From Pseudoxanthomonas sp. CF125 (GTDB taxonomy: Bacteria > Pseudomonadota > Gammaproteobacteria > Xanthomonadales > Xanthomonadaceae): DNA of 64,000 nucleotides. Position 1 is the stretch's first letter. Each line of letters begins with the position of its first letter. Made by a program: the position numbers and the translations under genes. This document shows, in pieces, positions 50,030 through 58,999 of this stretch. The notes under the pieces are model-generated. The model was not told the origin of the DNA, ran no database searches, and saw only the letters and a list, made by a program, of their open reading frames with translations. The stretch covers positions 434,001-498,000 of the forward strand of contig NZ_FNLD01000002.1 of the NCBI RefSeq assembly GCF_900104085.1. Reading direction: 5' to 3'.

Positions 50030-50824
50030 GTGTTACCTGGCATGGAGCTAATGAGTTGCCCAGAACTGGCGGTTCCGCCGGAGGTCATGCATCACGTCGT
50101 GCGCGTGGAATCGTCGCACAACCCGTATGCCATCGGCGTGGTAGGCGGGCACTTGGTGCGCCAGCCGAAGAACCTGCCCGAGGCGCTCGCCACGGTACGC
50201 ATGCTGGAAAGCCGCGGCTTCAATTTCTCGCTGGGCGTCGCCCAGGTGAATCGCTACAACCTCGGCAAGTACGGCCTCAACTCCTACGAGAAGGCTTTCG
50301 AGGTCTGCCCCAACCTGCAAGCCGGCTCGCGCATTCTGGCCGAGTGCTACAGCCGTTCGGGCGGGGACTGGGGAAAATCGTTCAGCTGCTACTACTCCGG
50401 CAACTTCGTTACCGGCTATCGCCACGGTTATGTGCAGAAGATCTACGCCTCGATGCGCCAGACCGCGCCGGGGTCGGCCAGCGCGTCGCAGAGCCAGGCA
50501 ATTCCCGTGGTCAGCAAGCCGTCGCGGCGCACTGTCGGAGTGACCCGCTATCCCGTTTACGCCGCGCCGCCCGCACAGGTTCCCACGATGGCTGCGGCGC
50601 CAATCGCACGCCAGGCTCAGCCACAACCCATCGCTCCACCGGATGCCTCGCAGGCCGCATTGATGCGCATATCGGCTGCTACACCGCAGGAGCAGCCCGT
50701 AGTTCTGCAAAGCATGCAGGCAGGCGCCCAGCCGGCCCAAGCGTCTGCCGCAGCGGACAGCCCTGCCGTTTCCCAGGCGACTGCGGCGGAATTGCCCGCG
50801 GTCGATGCGGCATTCGTTTTTTAG
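50030..50824 (+). CDS. virB1: T4SS lytic transglycosylase VirB1
   Basis: A 264-residue protein starting at GTG with GGAGGAG 7 bases upstream. The SLT catalytic core has V-V-R-V-E-S-S-H-N-P-Y-A-I-G-V-V-G (catalytic Glu in V-E-S), L-G-V-A-Q-V-N-R-Y-N-L and C-Y-Y-S-G-N. A Pro/Ala/Gln-rich tail follows. It opens peptidoglycan for channel assembly. No typical signal peptide is seen at this start. Confidence 0.92.
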   Translation: MLPGMELMSCPELAVPPEVMHHVVRVESSHNPYAIGVVGGHLVRQPKNLPEALATVRMLESRGFNFSLGVAQVNRYNLGKYGLNSYEKAFEVCPNLQAGSRILAECYSRSGGDWGKSFSCYYSGNFVTGYRHGYVQKIYASMRQTAPGSASASQSQAIPVVSKPSRRTVGVTRYPVYAAPPAQVPTMAAAPIARQAQPQPIAPPDASQAALMRISAATPQEQPVVLQSMQAGAQPAQASAAADSPAVSQATAAELPAVDAAFVF

Positions 50825-50903
50825 CGTTTTTTGAATGGCGGAAATCATGGATACCCCCACCGCTTGTTTTCGTTTAGCAAATCAACCCAAGGAGATGACA
50901 CGC

Positions 50904-51296
50904 ATGAAACCAGTATTCTCGAAGGCCTCCAGCGATCAGGCCAAGAACTTCCTCTCGCCGCTGCTCATGGCGGTGGTGTTCGTCGGCATTCTGGCGATGC
51001 CGGGCATGGCGATGGCGCAGGAAGCTACCGACAGGGTCGAGGAGTTCTTCGGAAACCTCAATTCGCTGCTCAACATCGCTTCGATCGCTGTGGTCACCAT
51101 CGCTGTGATTTTCGCGGGCTATCAGATCGCTTTCGCCCACAAGCGGATTTCCGATGTGGCACCCGTTCTGATCGGCGGGTTCCTGATCGGCGCCGCGGCA
51201 CAGATCGCAAGAATGCTGCTGGGCGACAATACGCTTGAAGAGAATGGAGCGCCGGCCGGCATGCTGATCAACTCCCTCTTGATGCTCTATGCATAA
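50904..51296 (+). CDS. virB2: T4SS major pilin VirB2
   Basis: A 130-residue pro-pilin. The long signal sequence has a hydrophobic core about 16-34, with cleavage after M-A-M-A. The mature pilin has two membrane helices (about 52-73 and 83-103) joined by a basic loop (A-H-K-R). ATG 50904 lies 9 bases after AAGGAG and is preferred over the two upstream in-frame starts. The last 8 bases overlap virB3. Confidence 0.9.
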   Translation: MKPVFSKASSDQAKNFLSPLLMAVVFVGILAMPGMAMAQEATDRVEEFFGNLNSLLNIASIAVVTIAVIFAGYQIAFAHKRISDVAPVLIGGFLIGAAAQIARMLLGDNTLEENGAPAGMLINSLLMLYA

Positions 51297-51597
51297 GAAT
51301 GTGCTGTTCAGAGGTTGCACGCGCCCGGCCATGTTCATGGGCGTGCCCTACATGCCGTTCTTCCTCGCGGCCGGGACGTGCATCCTGCTGACCTTCTACA
51401 TCAACATGTTCTGTCTGCTGTTGTTGCCGCCGGTCATCTTCGTCATGCGACAGATGGCCAGGCGGGACGAGATGATCTTCCGCATGATCGGCCTGCGGCT
51501 GCAGTTCAAGTTCAAGGCCAGGAACCTGAAGCATCACTCGGGAATGTGGGTGTTCTCGCCCAACAGCTACCGTGCCAAGCCTGCGAAGGATCGCTAG
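51289..51597 (+). CDS. virB3: T4SS inner-membrane protein VirB3
   Basis: A 102-residue protein: L-F-R-G-C-T-R-P-A-M-F-M-G-V-P at the start (the VirB3 hallmark), hydrophobic segments about 19-52, then a basic cytoplasmic tail. VirB3 associates with VirB4 and VirB6 at the inner-membrane complex. Overlaps virB2. Confidence 0.92.
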   Translation: MHKNVLFRGCTRPAMFMGVPYMPFFLAAGTCILLTFYINMFCLLLLPPVIFVMRQMARRDEMIFRMIGLRLQFKFKARNLKHHSGMWVFSPNSYRAKPAKDR

Positions 51598-51643
51598 GCC
51601 TGGCCGCCTGCGTTTTCCCGTCGATCCAAATCCGTTGAAACTC

Positions 51644-51688
51644 AAGATCCGCCAAAACAAGATCCGCTAAAACAAGACCCGCTAAAAC
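51644..51688 (+). repeat. 15-bp tandem repeat abutting the virB4 start codon
   Basis: AAGATCCGCCAAAAC, AAGATCCGCTAAAAC and AAGACCCGCTAAAAC follow one another and end exactly at the virB4 ATG (51689). A more degenerate unit precedes them at 51628-51643. No Shine-Dalgarno is visible, so the repeat occupies the translation initiation region. Confidence 0.85.
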
Positions 51689-54151
51689 ATGTTCACTCCC
51701 GACACCTCCATCAGCGAATTCATCCCGCTATCCACCCACGTGTCGCCTTCGGTGATCAAGACCACTGGCGGCGACTATCTGCTGGTGTGGCATCTGGGCG
51801 GGTTGCCTTTCGTCGGACGGGACGAGTGGGAAATAGAACACCGGCACAACACCTTCAACCGCATGCTGCAGACGCTGCGCGCGCCGGACTTCGCCAACCT
51901 GGCGTTCTGGGTGCACGACGTGCGCCGCAAGCGGCGCATCAACGACCGCAGCAAGTTCGGCCAGGCCTTCAACCAGGACATGTCGGATGCTTACTTCGAG
52001 TCGTTGTCCTCGCAGAAGATCATGCAGAACGAGCTGTACCTGACCATGATCTACCGGCCGGTGGTGACGGGTAAGCGGCTGGTGGAAAAATCCACCAACA
52101 TCGCCCAGCTGCAGTCCGAGCAGGATCAGGCCATCGCCAAGATCCAGGAATTGGCGGGCAACCTGGAAGCGGTGTTGAAGGATTATTCGCCGTACCGGCT
52201 GGGCATGTACGAAGCCAGCAACGGGGTGGTGTTCTCCGAGGCGCTGGAATTCTTCGGCTACCTGCTGAACCGCATCGACGAGCCGGTGCCGGTGCTCAGT
52301 GCACCGGTGAACGGCTATTTGCCGGTCAGCCGGCACATGTTCTCGGACAAGACCGGCGACTTCATCATCAACACGCCCAACGGCGTCAATCATTTCGGCG
52401 CCATCCTCAATATCAAGGAATACACCGACGGTACCTACCCCGGCATTCTCAATGGGCTGAAGTACCTGGACTTCGATTACGTGATAACCCACTCGTTCAG
52501 TCCGATCGGCCGCCAGGATGCGCTGAAGGTGCTGGACCGCACCAAGGGCATGATGATTTCCTCGGGCGACAAGGCGGTCAGCCAGATCGTGGAGCTGGAC
52601 CATGCCATGGACCAGCTGGCTTCTGGCAACTTCGTGCTGGGCGAATACCATTTCACTCTGGCGCTGTACGCCGATTCCCAGGAAAAGCTCTCGCAGAACA
52701 CCGCAACCGCGCGCGCGGAGCTTTCCAATGCCGGGTTTGTCTCCACCAAGGAGGACCTGGCGATAGCGTCCTCGTTCTATTCGCAGATCCCGGGCAACTG
52801 GAAGAACCGCACCCGCCTGGCTAATGTCAGCTCGCTCAATTTCCTGGGCCTGTCGCCGCTGCACAACTTCGCTTCCGGGAAAAAGGAAAACAATCCCTGG
52901 GGCGAGTGCGTCACCACTTTGCAGACCACCAACGGGCAGCCTTATTACTTCAATTTCCACGCCACTCACCCGGCTGAGAATTCGCTGGGCGAGAAGGCAA
53001 TCGCCAACACCATGGTCATCGGCAAGTCCGGTACCGGCAAGACCGCGCTGATCAACTTCCTGCTCAGCCAGGTCCAGAAGCTGGACCCGTCGCCGACCAT
53101 TTTCTTCTTCGACAAGGACCGCGGCGCGGAGATCTTCGTGCGCGCCTGCGGCGGCAACTACCTGGCGCTGGAGAACGGCCGGCCTACCGGTTTCAATCCG
53201 TTCCAGTGCGAACGCAATGATGCCAACACTCAGTTCCTGGCCGATCTGATGAAGGTGCTGGCCGGAAAGACCGGCTACACCTCACGCGAAGAGGAAGACA
53301 TCTTCCGCGCGGTCGAGAACATGCTCGACACCCCCATGCATCTGCGCAACATGACCAATTTCCAGAAAAGCCTGCCCAACATGGGCGACGACGGCTTGTT
53401 CGCGCGCATGCGCAAGTGGACCGCGGGAAATTCGCACGGCTGGGTCTTCGACAATCCGGTGGACACCATCGACCTGCAGAAAGCCAACATCATCGGCTTC
53501 GACTACACCGACATCATCGACAACCCCGAAGTGCGCGTGCCAGTCATCAACTACCTGCTGCACCGCCTGGAGGCGCTGATCGACGGCCGCCGCCTGATCT
53601 ACGTGATGGACGAATTCTGGAAGATCCTCGACGGCAAGGGCGGGCTCAAGGAGTTCGCCAAGAACAAGCAGAAGACCATCCGTAAGCAGAACGGCCTGGG
53701 CATCTTCGCCACGCAGAGTCCGGAAGACGCGCTGGCCAGCGACATCGCCGCAGCGTTGATCGAGCAGACCGCAACCATGATCCTGCTGCCCAATCCGAAT
53801 GCCAGCCGCGACGACTACATCAATGGCCTGAAGCTGACCGAGGCCGAATACCAGGTAGTAGTCAGCCTGGACGAACGTTCGCGCTGCTTCCTGGTCAAGC
53901 AGGGCCATGCGTCCAGCGTCTGCCAGCTTAATCTACGGGGTATGGACGATGCGCTGGCGGTGATATCGGCGTCTACCGACAACATCGAGATCATGCATGA
54001 AGTATTGGAGGAGCAGGCGCGGAACCAGGGCGTTCTATCCAACGAACTACGCCCCGAGCAATGGCTTAACGAGTTCTATGCGCAGCGCAAGGGTTCGGGA
54101 AAAGGTGGCGGCAAATCGTCCGGCGCGCGCTCCGGCATGGCCAGGGCGTGA
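51689..54151 (+). CDS. virB4: T4SS ATPase VirB4
   Basis: An 820-residue ATPase. The N-terminal VirB4-type domain (CagE/TrbE-like) reaches about residue 400. The C-terminal motor has Walker A G-K-S-G-T-G-K-T (445-452), Walker B L-I-Y-V-M-D-E-F-W-K and F-A-T-Q-S-P-E-D-A. It powers pilus assembly and transfer at the inner-membrane base. Start ATG directly follows the 15-bp repeats. Confidence 0.95.
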   Translation: MFTPDTSISEFIPLSTHVSPSVIKTTGGDYLLVWHLGGLPFVGRDEWEIEHRHNTFNRMLQTLRAPDFANLAFWVHDVRRKRRINDRSKFGQAFNQDMSDAYFESLSSQKIMQNELYLTMIYRPVVTGKRLVEKSTNIAQLQSEQDQAIAKIQELAGNLEAVLKDYSPYRLGMYEASNGVVFSEALEFFGYLLNRIDEPVPVLSAPVNGYLPVSRHMFSDKTGDFIINTPNGVNHFGAILNIKEYTDGTYPGILNGLKYLDFDYVITHSFSPIGRQDALKVLDRTKGMMISSGDKAVSQIVELDHAMDQLASGNFVLGEYHFTLALYADSQEKLSQNTATARAELSNAGFVSTKEDLAIASSFYSQIPGNWKNRTRLANVSSLNFLGLSPLHNFASGKKENNPWGECVTTLQTTNGQPYYFNFHATHPAENSLGEKAIANTMVIGKSGTGKTALINFLLSQVQKLDPSPTIFFFDKDRGAEIFVRACGGNYLALENGRPTGFNPFQCERNDANTQFLADLMKVLAGKTGYTSREEEDIFRAVENMLDTPMHLRNMTNFQKSLPNMGDDGLFARMRKWTAGNSHGWVFDNPVDTIDLQKANIIGFDYTDIIDNPEVRVPVINYLLHRLEALIDGRRLIYVMDEFWKILDGKGGLKEFAKNKQKTIRKQNGLGIFATQSPEDALASDIAAALIEQTATMILLPNPNASRDDYINGLKLTEAEYQVVVSLDERSRCFLVKQGHASSVCQLNLRGMDDALAVISASTDNIEIMHEVLEEQARNQGVLSNELRPEQWLNEFYAQRKGSGKGGGKSSGARSGMARA

Positions 54152-54258
54152 GAACAGGCGATCTCATCGTCCGCGATGAGGTCGTCGAGCGAAGTTGTAC
54201 GGCTCGGTCCAGGCCGAGGTGTTGTCAGTGCGGTACCAGCCCATAACGGAGGTGAGGA

Positions 54259-55038
54259 ATGAACGTGAAGAATGCAGCGATTTCAAAGAAGCCAAAATCC
54301 AGGTACGTCAATTTCACCGCCGGGCTGGTGCTTGGCTGCGGACTGGCGGTCGTCGGGGTCGGTAGAGCCGGGATGCCAGTGGTGGATATCCCGCATACGT
54401 TCCTGACGCAATTCGGCTGGCTAGCCGACTACGGTGAACAGGTGGACCAACTCGCGAAGTTGAAGGAGCAGTACGACAAGCTTCAGGAGCAGTACCAAGC
54501 GCAGCTGGAGCAGATGAAACAGCTCCAGATCGGCGCCACCGGCGGCTACAACGGCAAGCCTGGCAAGAAGGCCGAATTGCCGCCCAAGCGCGACCGTTAT
54601 GCCGGCGAGGACGCCGCCTGCCCTGAAGTGAAGAAGGCGCCGGTCCCCGGCCAACGCGCCGTATGCAAGAACATAGTCCGCTTCCAGAACGATCAGTACA
54701 ACCAGCTGGTCGATGTGCTTGAGCTGGAGGAAAAGCGCACCCAGGAGTTGGAGGCGATCTACGCCGAGCGTGCGGGCATCAGAAAGGACGAGCCCGGCCG
54801 TTTGCAGGACAACACCAACAAGCTCAACGCCCTGCAGGCCCGCTCGCAGTTGGATATGCAGGCCGCCAAGACCACGCTGGATGCCTATCAGAGCGTAGTG
54901 GTTTCTCTAGAGCAGGAGCAGGCTAGGAGCACGCAGATGGCCCTGGAAGGTCGCAAGAACGGCAATCTGGTGGCGGGCCTGGTGCGTGGCGCAAGCTTGG
55001 GCCTGGCGCTGGAGGGCGCTCGCGCACGTGATCGCTAA
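54259..55038 (+). CDS. virB5: T4SS pilus-tip component VirB5
   Basis: A 259-residue exported helical protein. Hydrophobic segment about 18-36; mature part rich in coiled coil (Q-V-D-Q-L-A-K-L-K-E-Q-Y-D-K-L-Q-E-Q-Y). The late L-N-A-L-Q-A-R-S-Q-L-D-M-Q-A-A-K-T helix is typical of VirB5/TraC. Two Cys (A-C-P-E, V-C-K-N) may pair. GGAGGTGAGG precedes the ATG. VirB5 caps the pilus and contributes to contact. Confidence 0.9.
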   Translation: MNVKNAAISKKPKSRYVNFTAGLVLGCGLAVVGVGRAGMPVVDIPHTFLTQFGWLADYGEQVDQLAKLKEQYDKLQEQYQAQLEQMKQLQIGATGGYNGKPGKKAELPPKRDRYAGEDAACPEVKKAPVPGQRAVCKNIVRFQNDQYNQLVDVLELEEKRTQELEAIYAERAGIRKDEPGRLQDNTNKLNALQARSQLDMQAAKTTLDAYQSVVVSLEQEQARSTQMALEGRKNGNLVAGLVRGASLGLALEGARARDR

Positions 55039-55062
55039 AGCATCCGCTTTTATGCAAGAACG

Positions 55063-55090
55063 GGCAGCCCGCATCGCATTGCGGGCTGTC
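55063..55090 (+). terminator. Hairpin between virB5 and virB6
   Basis: GGCAGCCCGCA / TGCGGGCTGTC, an 11-pair stem with one G-T pair and a 6-base loop, 24 bases after virB5. No T-run; it may attenuate rather than end transcription. Confidence 0.45.
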
Positions 55091-55209
55091 TGGTGTTCAG
55101 GCAATAACGAAATGTGAGATGAAAAGTCGGTTGGACTGAGTATTGTGGGAACCGCAGGCAGGGATCTGCTTGTGTGTACGGAATCTATAGGGGCAGGACA
55201 GTGGGCACG

Positions 55210-56358
55210 ATGCAAGATCTGTTGGCAGGGGTGCAGAAAGCGCAGGGTCTGGGTGAAGAAGCCAGCAACATGGTCTTCTTCCAACAGATCAACAGTTTCT
55301 TGCGCGATGAAATCGGCGAGTTCATGGGCAACCTGCTGGAACGAACGGCAGGCATCCTGGGCTTCGCCGCCCTCTCTCTTTTAACCATCTGGGTGCTGAT
55401 CCAGGGTTACCGCATCGTGACCGGGCAGTCGCGCGACTCGATGATGGCGCTGGTCACCAATTCCCTGCGCGCCTCGCTGATCGTGGGTATCGCCATCGGG
55501 GCCGCGGCGGGTTCGACTTCGATCTATAACACGTTGACCGAAGGGCTGAGTTCAGTGATCACCCAGACCGTCACCGGTGAGGACGACGATCCTTACGACA
55601 GTATCGACAGAAGCCTGGCGCTGATGCAGATCGCGCTGACCAGCATCGATTCGCTGGATGTGGGCGGGGACGAAATCCTCAATGACAAGAAAGACCGGGC
55701 CATGTGGTTCACCGGCATCGGCGCGGGTGGCCCGGCGGTAACCGCCGGCACCATGCTGTTGCTGAACAAGATCGCCATGGCGCTGTTCGTGGGCCTGGGG
55801 CCGTTGTTCATACTTTGCCTGTTGTTCGAGCAGACCAAGCAGTTGTTCGGCAAGTGGCTCTACTACGGCATCGGCACGATGTTCTCGCTGGCGGTACTGA
55901 GCGTGATGGTGACGCTGGCCATGGATATGGTGATCGCGGTCGCTGGTTCGTTCTGGGCCGGCGATCTGGTGGGCGACCTGATGGGCGATGCGGGCACCGA
56001 AGGCATCACCAGCCGGGCGATGCAGCAGGGCGGCCTGGGGTTGATCCTGACCATGCTGATCATCAGTGCACCGCCGATGGCTGCTGCATTCTTCCAGGGG
56101 ACATTGGGGCATTTCACACCTGGGTCGGTATTCGGTATGGGTGGCTCTGCAGGTGGAATGCGTGACGTATCGGGTAGACAGCCTGGCCAACCGGGCTACT
56201 TGCCACCTTCCCCTGCTTCGAACCAACAGACAACCGTGAATACTAGTGCGCCGAATCAGGTAGTCGGTCCAAGGAACACTGAATCAGTGTCAGGAGTAGT
56301 AGCTGGGCAAAGGGGTCAGGCAAATGTTCCTAGGACTGGACCCATCGAAGGAGCATAG
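55210..56358 (+). CDS. virB6: T4SS inner-membrane protein VirB6
   Basis: A 382-residue polytopic protein with at least five hydrophobic segments (about 45-65, 82-100, 165-195, 205-235, 270-295). The conserved VirB6 Trp lies in L-L-T-I-W-V-L-I-Q-G-Y. A hydrophilic Gly/Pro/Gln/Asn-rich tail (300-382) follows. ATG 55210 follows GGGGCAGGA; GTG 55201 and GTG 55174 are alternatives. It forms the inner-membrane channel with VirB3 and VirB8. Confidence 0.9.
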   Translation: MQDLLAGVQKAQGLGEEASNMVFFQQINSFLRDEIGEFMGNLLERTAGILGFAALSLLTIWVLIQGYRIVTGQSRDSMMALVTNSLRASLIVGIAIGAAAGSTSIYNTLTEGLSSVITQTVTGEDDDPYDSIDRSLALMQIALTSIDSLDVGGDEILNDKKDRAMWFTGIGAGGPAVTAGTMLLLNKIAMALFVGLGPLFILCLLFEQTKQLFGKWLYYGIGTMFSLAVLSVMVTLAMDMVIAVAGSFWAGDLVGDLMGDAGTEGITSRAMQQGGLGLILTMLIISAPPMAAAFFQGTLGHFTPGSVFGMGGSAGGMRDVSGRQPGQPGYLPPSPASNQQTTVNTSAPNQVVGPRNTESVSGVVAGQRGQANVPRTGPIEGA

Positions 56359-56421
56359 TCAGCACAGGTTGTGATTGAGAATTCATTATGCTCGCGTCAT
56401 CCGGCGCGCCCGAGGTTCTGT

Positions 56422-56955
56422 ATGAAGCACAAGATTTTGGCGGCTGTATCGCTGCTGCTTATTGCCGATAGCGCGTTTGCTCAGTATGTAATCGGAGATA
56501 CAAAATACACTTGCCCAGTAGGCGCAGCTTGGAATGACCCAAGATGTATAAGAGAACCTGCTGAGCAAGGGGCGAATGGTAGTCAGGGTCAGGTCAATTC
56601 AAGTTCTCCGAAACCACTAGGCAAGTGGGAAACTACATGGGGCGCAATTGCAGTCGATCCGGTAGTTGGAGACATGGGAACATCAGTGGGTAAGAGAACC
56701 GAGCGTGAAGCCAAGCGTGAAGCGGCCAGGCTTTGTGCAAAGCACGGCGCAACCCGCTGTGAGGTCACGTCGTACCACAACCAATGCGGAGTGGTGGCTT
56801 GGCCTTCCGTGGTAGGAGCTAGAGTGACCACGCAGAGTGGGCCGACGATTGAGGTCGCCAGTCAACTAGCTCTTTCGGAATGCAATTCACATACCGGTGC
56901 TAATTGTAGAATTGTCTATTCGGATTGCACTAGGCCTGAGTTCAAAAGGTTCTAG
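56422..56955 (+). CDS. DUF4189 exported protein, copy 1
   Basis: A 177-residue protein with a signal peptide (MKHKILAAVSLLLIADSAFA). The DUF4189 domain has W-G-A-I-A-V-D, E-A-K-R-E-A-A-R-L-C, R-C-E-V, N-Q-C-G-V-V-A-W, a second S-E-C and R-I-V-Y-S-D-C, with six cysteines likely paired. DUF4189 genes commonly sit downstream of virB6 in xanthomonads. Function unknown. Confidence 0.85.
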   Translation: MKHKILAAVSLLLIADSAFAQYVIGDTKYTCPVGAAWNDPRCIREPAEQGANGSQGQVNSSSPKPLGKWETTWGAIAVDPVVGDMGTSVGKRTEREAKREAARLCAKHGATRCEVTSYHNQCGVVAWPSVVGARVTTQSGPTIEVASQLALSECNSHTGANCRIVYSDCTRPEFKRF

Positions 56956-57076
56956 AGGCCGGATTCTGAGGCGACATTGAAGGTATTCGTGCTATTAATT
57001 TTTGGCCTAAGAGTTGCAAAGAGAGCCGCTATTGCGGATTGTCATGCTTAAGGCGAAAGTAAGGACCGTGCGATAA

Positions 57077-57250
57077 ATTTGGCGTATCGAAATCAGCGCG
57101 CAATTGTTGTATCAGGCGATAATTCCAGTGGTGCAGTACGCGCAGAATGTTGAAACTGCAACCAAGATTGCAATTGGCCGATGCGCTAATGACGGTGATG
57201 GCAATTGCCAAGTGTTCTATTCGGCTTGCCGCGTGCCAATTCGTATCTAG
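57077..57250 (+). pseudogene. DUF4189 relic (C-terminal fragment)
   Basis: In one short frame, 57131-57250 encodes V-Q-Y-A-Q-N-V-E-T-A, then A-I-G-R-C-A-N-D-G-D-G-N-C-Q-V-F-Y-S-A-C and a stop. It aligns residue for residue with the end of the copy 1 domain (A-L-S-E-C ... N-C-R-I-V-Y-S-D-C). It has no start, and a stop sits upstream at 57074-57076. The fragment is the tail of a third, decayed copy. Confidence 0.75.
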
Positions 57251-57346
57251 TAGTTTTATGTGGCGTATGCACTGCTACGAAAACCGTAGTGCAACAAGGG
57301 ACGCTAAAAGCTAATATTAGTTGGAGTCAGGGAGAGGTGACGTGCG

Positions 57347-57916
57347 ATGAGGACATGGATTGTTTTGGCTTTCTGCTTAATGGGCTTTAGTAACGTTCTA
57401 TTGGCGCAAGTATGTCCATACGGAGCATATCCAGGACGTCTTGATGAACCGCAGACTTGTAGGCCGCCGCCTGATGATGTGAGCGACCAAGAATCCGGCC
57501 CTCCCACCCGGCGAGATAATTCTTATTGGGCGAGCAACTATGTCGCTGTGGCGTGGCATCCCAATGCTTCCGATGTCTGGGCGATATGGAATGCTCAATC
57601 CGAAGAGCAGGCGAAAGAGGGGGCGTTGAGGCTCTGTGCAGCGGCGATGAGCAAGGGCTGCACTATTGCAAATGCTGCTAGCAATTCATCGATTGCGATC
57701 GCGCGCGCATCCGACGGAACATTATGGTCCGGTTGGGGAGAGACGCCGAGAAAGGCAAAAAATGAGGTTCTCGCATCCTGCAAAAAACAAGGCGTCCGAT
57801 GCCTTCATGAAAGGACGTTCACTGGAAAACCTTATCGGGATGCGGCGGGTACCATGCCCACTGCCACGCTGGAATACTATGCTCCTCCTTTCGAGGCGTT
57901 CCTCCGCAATCGGTAA
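57347..57916 (+). CDS. DUF4189 exported protein, copy 2
   Basis: A 189-residue protein with a signal peptide (MRTWIVLAFCLMGFSNVLLA), a Cys/Pro-rich lead and a DUF4189 domain: Y-V-A-V-A-W, E-E-Q-A-K-E-G-A-L-R-L-C, G-C-T-I-A-N, I-A-I-A-R and V-L-A-S-C-K-K-Q-G-V-R-C. GGGAGAGGTGA precedes the ATG. Lower GC than the vir genes. Function unknown. Confidence 0.83.
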   Translation: MRTWIVLAFCLMGFSNVLLAQVCPYGAYPGRLDEPQTCRPPPDDVSDQESGPPTRRDNSYWASNYVAVAWHPNASDVWAIWNAQSEEQAKEGALRLCAAAMSKGCTIANAASNSSIAIARASDGTLWSGWGETPRKAKNEVLASCKKQGVRCLHERTFTGKPYRDAAGTMPTATLEYYAPPFEAFLRNR

Positions 57917-57982
57917 GGCGCATTGGTCCGGATTGGAGCAGCGGAAGCGTGCTGGAATGCGGATATCAACTATGGAGTCGGA

Positions 57983-58894
57983 ATGACAATGAAACACGGA
58001 AGAAAGCTACTCCTAATGCTGATGGTGCTGCTGATCGGCGCCTGTAACGCGAAGACGCCAGAGAACGTCTCCGGGGAAACAGCGAATCCCCCCGCCAAGC
58101 CGACCGATAAGGAAGTCCCAGCCATGAACAACGAATCCCAGAAAGCAACCGAAGTCCAGCCGCCGTCGCCCAGCAGCGTGCTGTATTTCATCTATCAGAA
58201 AGACGGCGACGGCGCCTTGTCGTATGAAGTAGAAAACGGCAGCTGGACGACGTACTGGTACGGCTATCGGTTCGAATTGGACGGCAAGCAGTACTACACC
58301 GGGTTTGCCTACGACACGCCGTTCAAGTTCAGCAAGGCCGAACAAGAAAGCGATCCGGCGCCGGATGCAAAAGCGACCATCACTCAATCCACATTCGTGC
58401 TGACGGCGCCGGGGACCGAAAGCCCTTGGACTTTTCAGGGCTCGGATCGGGCTGTCGGCGAGTTCGGCGCATATGAGAAAGGCAATGAGATCGACAAGAC
58501 GCGTGAGCCGCAGAGCTATCGCACGCCGGGCGGAAACCTGGTGTTAGCCATTCCGACCTGGTATCTGGCGGGCGGCACGCGGGTAAGTTCCTTCGATCTG
58601 TTGGTCTTCAACCCGCACGAGCTGAAGGTCGACGAGCAACGCTGGGTTTACCTGGGAAATATCGTGGCCGGAGAAGACAATAGCGCGGCCTGCGATGAAG
58701 AAGACGGCGGAAAGATCGCCTGTGTCAAAAGCTCCGGGACGCTGAGCTTTGTGCCGAAGGAAGGCAGCGACCTGCCGCTGCTGCGGGTCGCACGGAGCGG
58801 AACGGAAGTCGTTTCTCCCGGGAAAACCCGTGTGCTAGGTCCGGCCGACGCCACCGATTACAATTACGACCCGGTTAAAAAGCAGTACCAGTAA
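57983..58894 (+). CDS. Lipoprotein, candidate immunity protein for the downstream effector
   Basis: A 303-residue protein (301 if it starts at ATG 57989). Lipobox L-L-I-G-A-C (lipidation near residue 22), a Pro/Glu-rich linker, and a soluble domain of about 230 residues rich in aromatic residues. A Cys pair (A-A-C-D, I-A-C-V) lies near residues 235-246. It is 105 bases upstream of the peptidoglycan-attacking effector gene. In X. citri the effector XAC2609 is paired with an upstream lipoprotein inhibitor (XAC2610), so a periplasmic immunity role is a fair inference. Not recognised by sequence. Confidence 0.6.
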   Translation: MTMKHGRKLLLMLMVLLIGACNAKTPENVSGETANPPAKPTDKEVPAMNNESQKATEVQPPSPSSVLYFIYQKDGDGALSYEVENGSWTTYWYGYRFELDGKQYYTGFAYDTPFKFSKAEQESDPAPDAKATITQSTFVLTAPGTESPWTFQGSDRAVGEFGAYEKGNEIDKTREPQSYRTPGGNLVLAIPTWYLAGGTRVSSFDLLVFNPHELKVDEQRWVYLGNIVAGEDNSAACDEEDGGKIACVKSSGTLSFVPKEGSDLPLLRVARSGTEVVSPGKTRVLGPADATDYNYDPVKKQYQ

Positions 58895-58999
58895 CAGAAT
58901 CACAGCATCTGTTGACCGAGAACACAGGACTCAAGGACGAGTCCGGTTGACGAACCACGGCACATCCTGCCGTAACTCAACCTGGAAGGAGATCCAATC

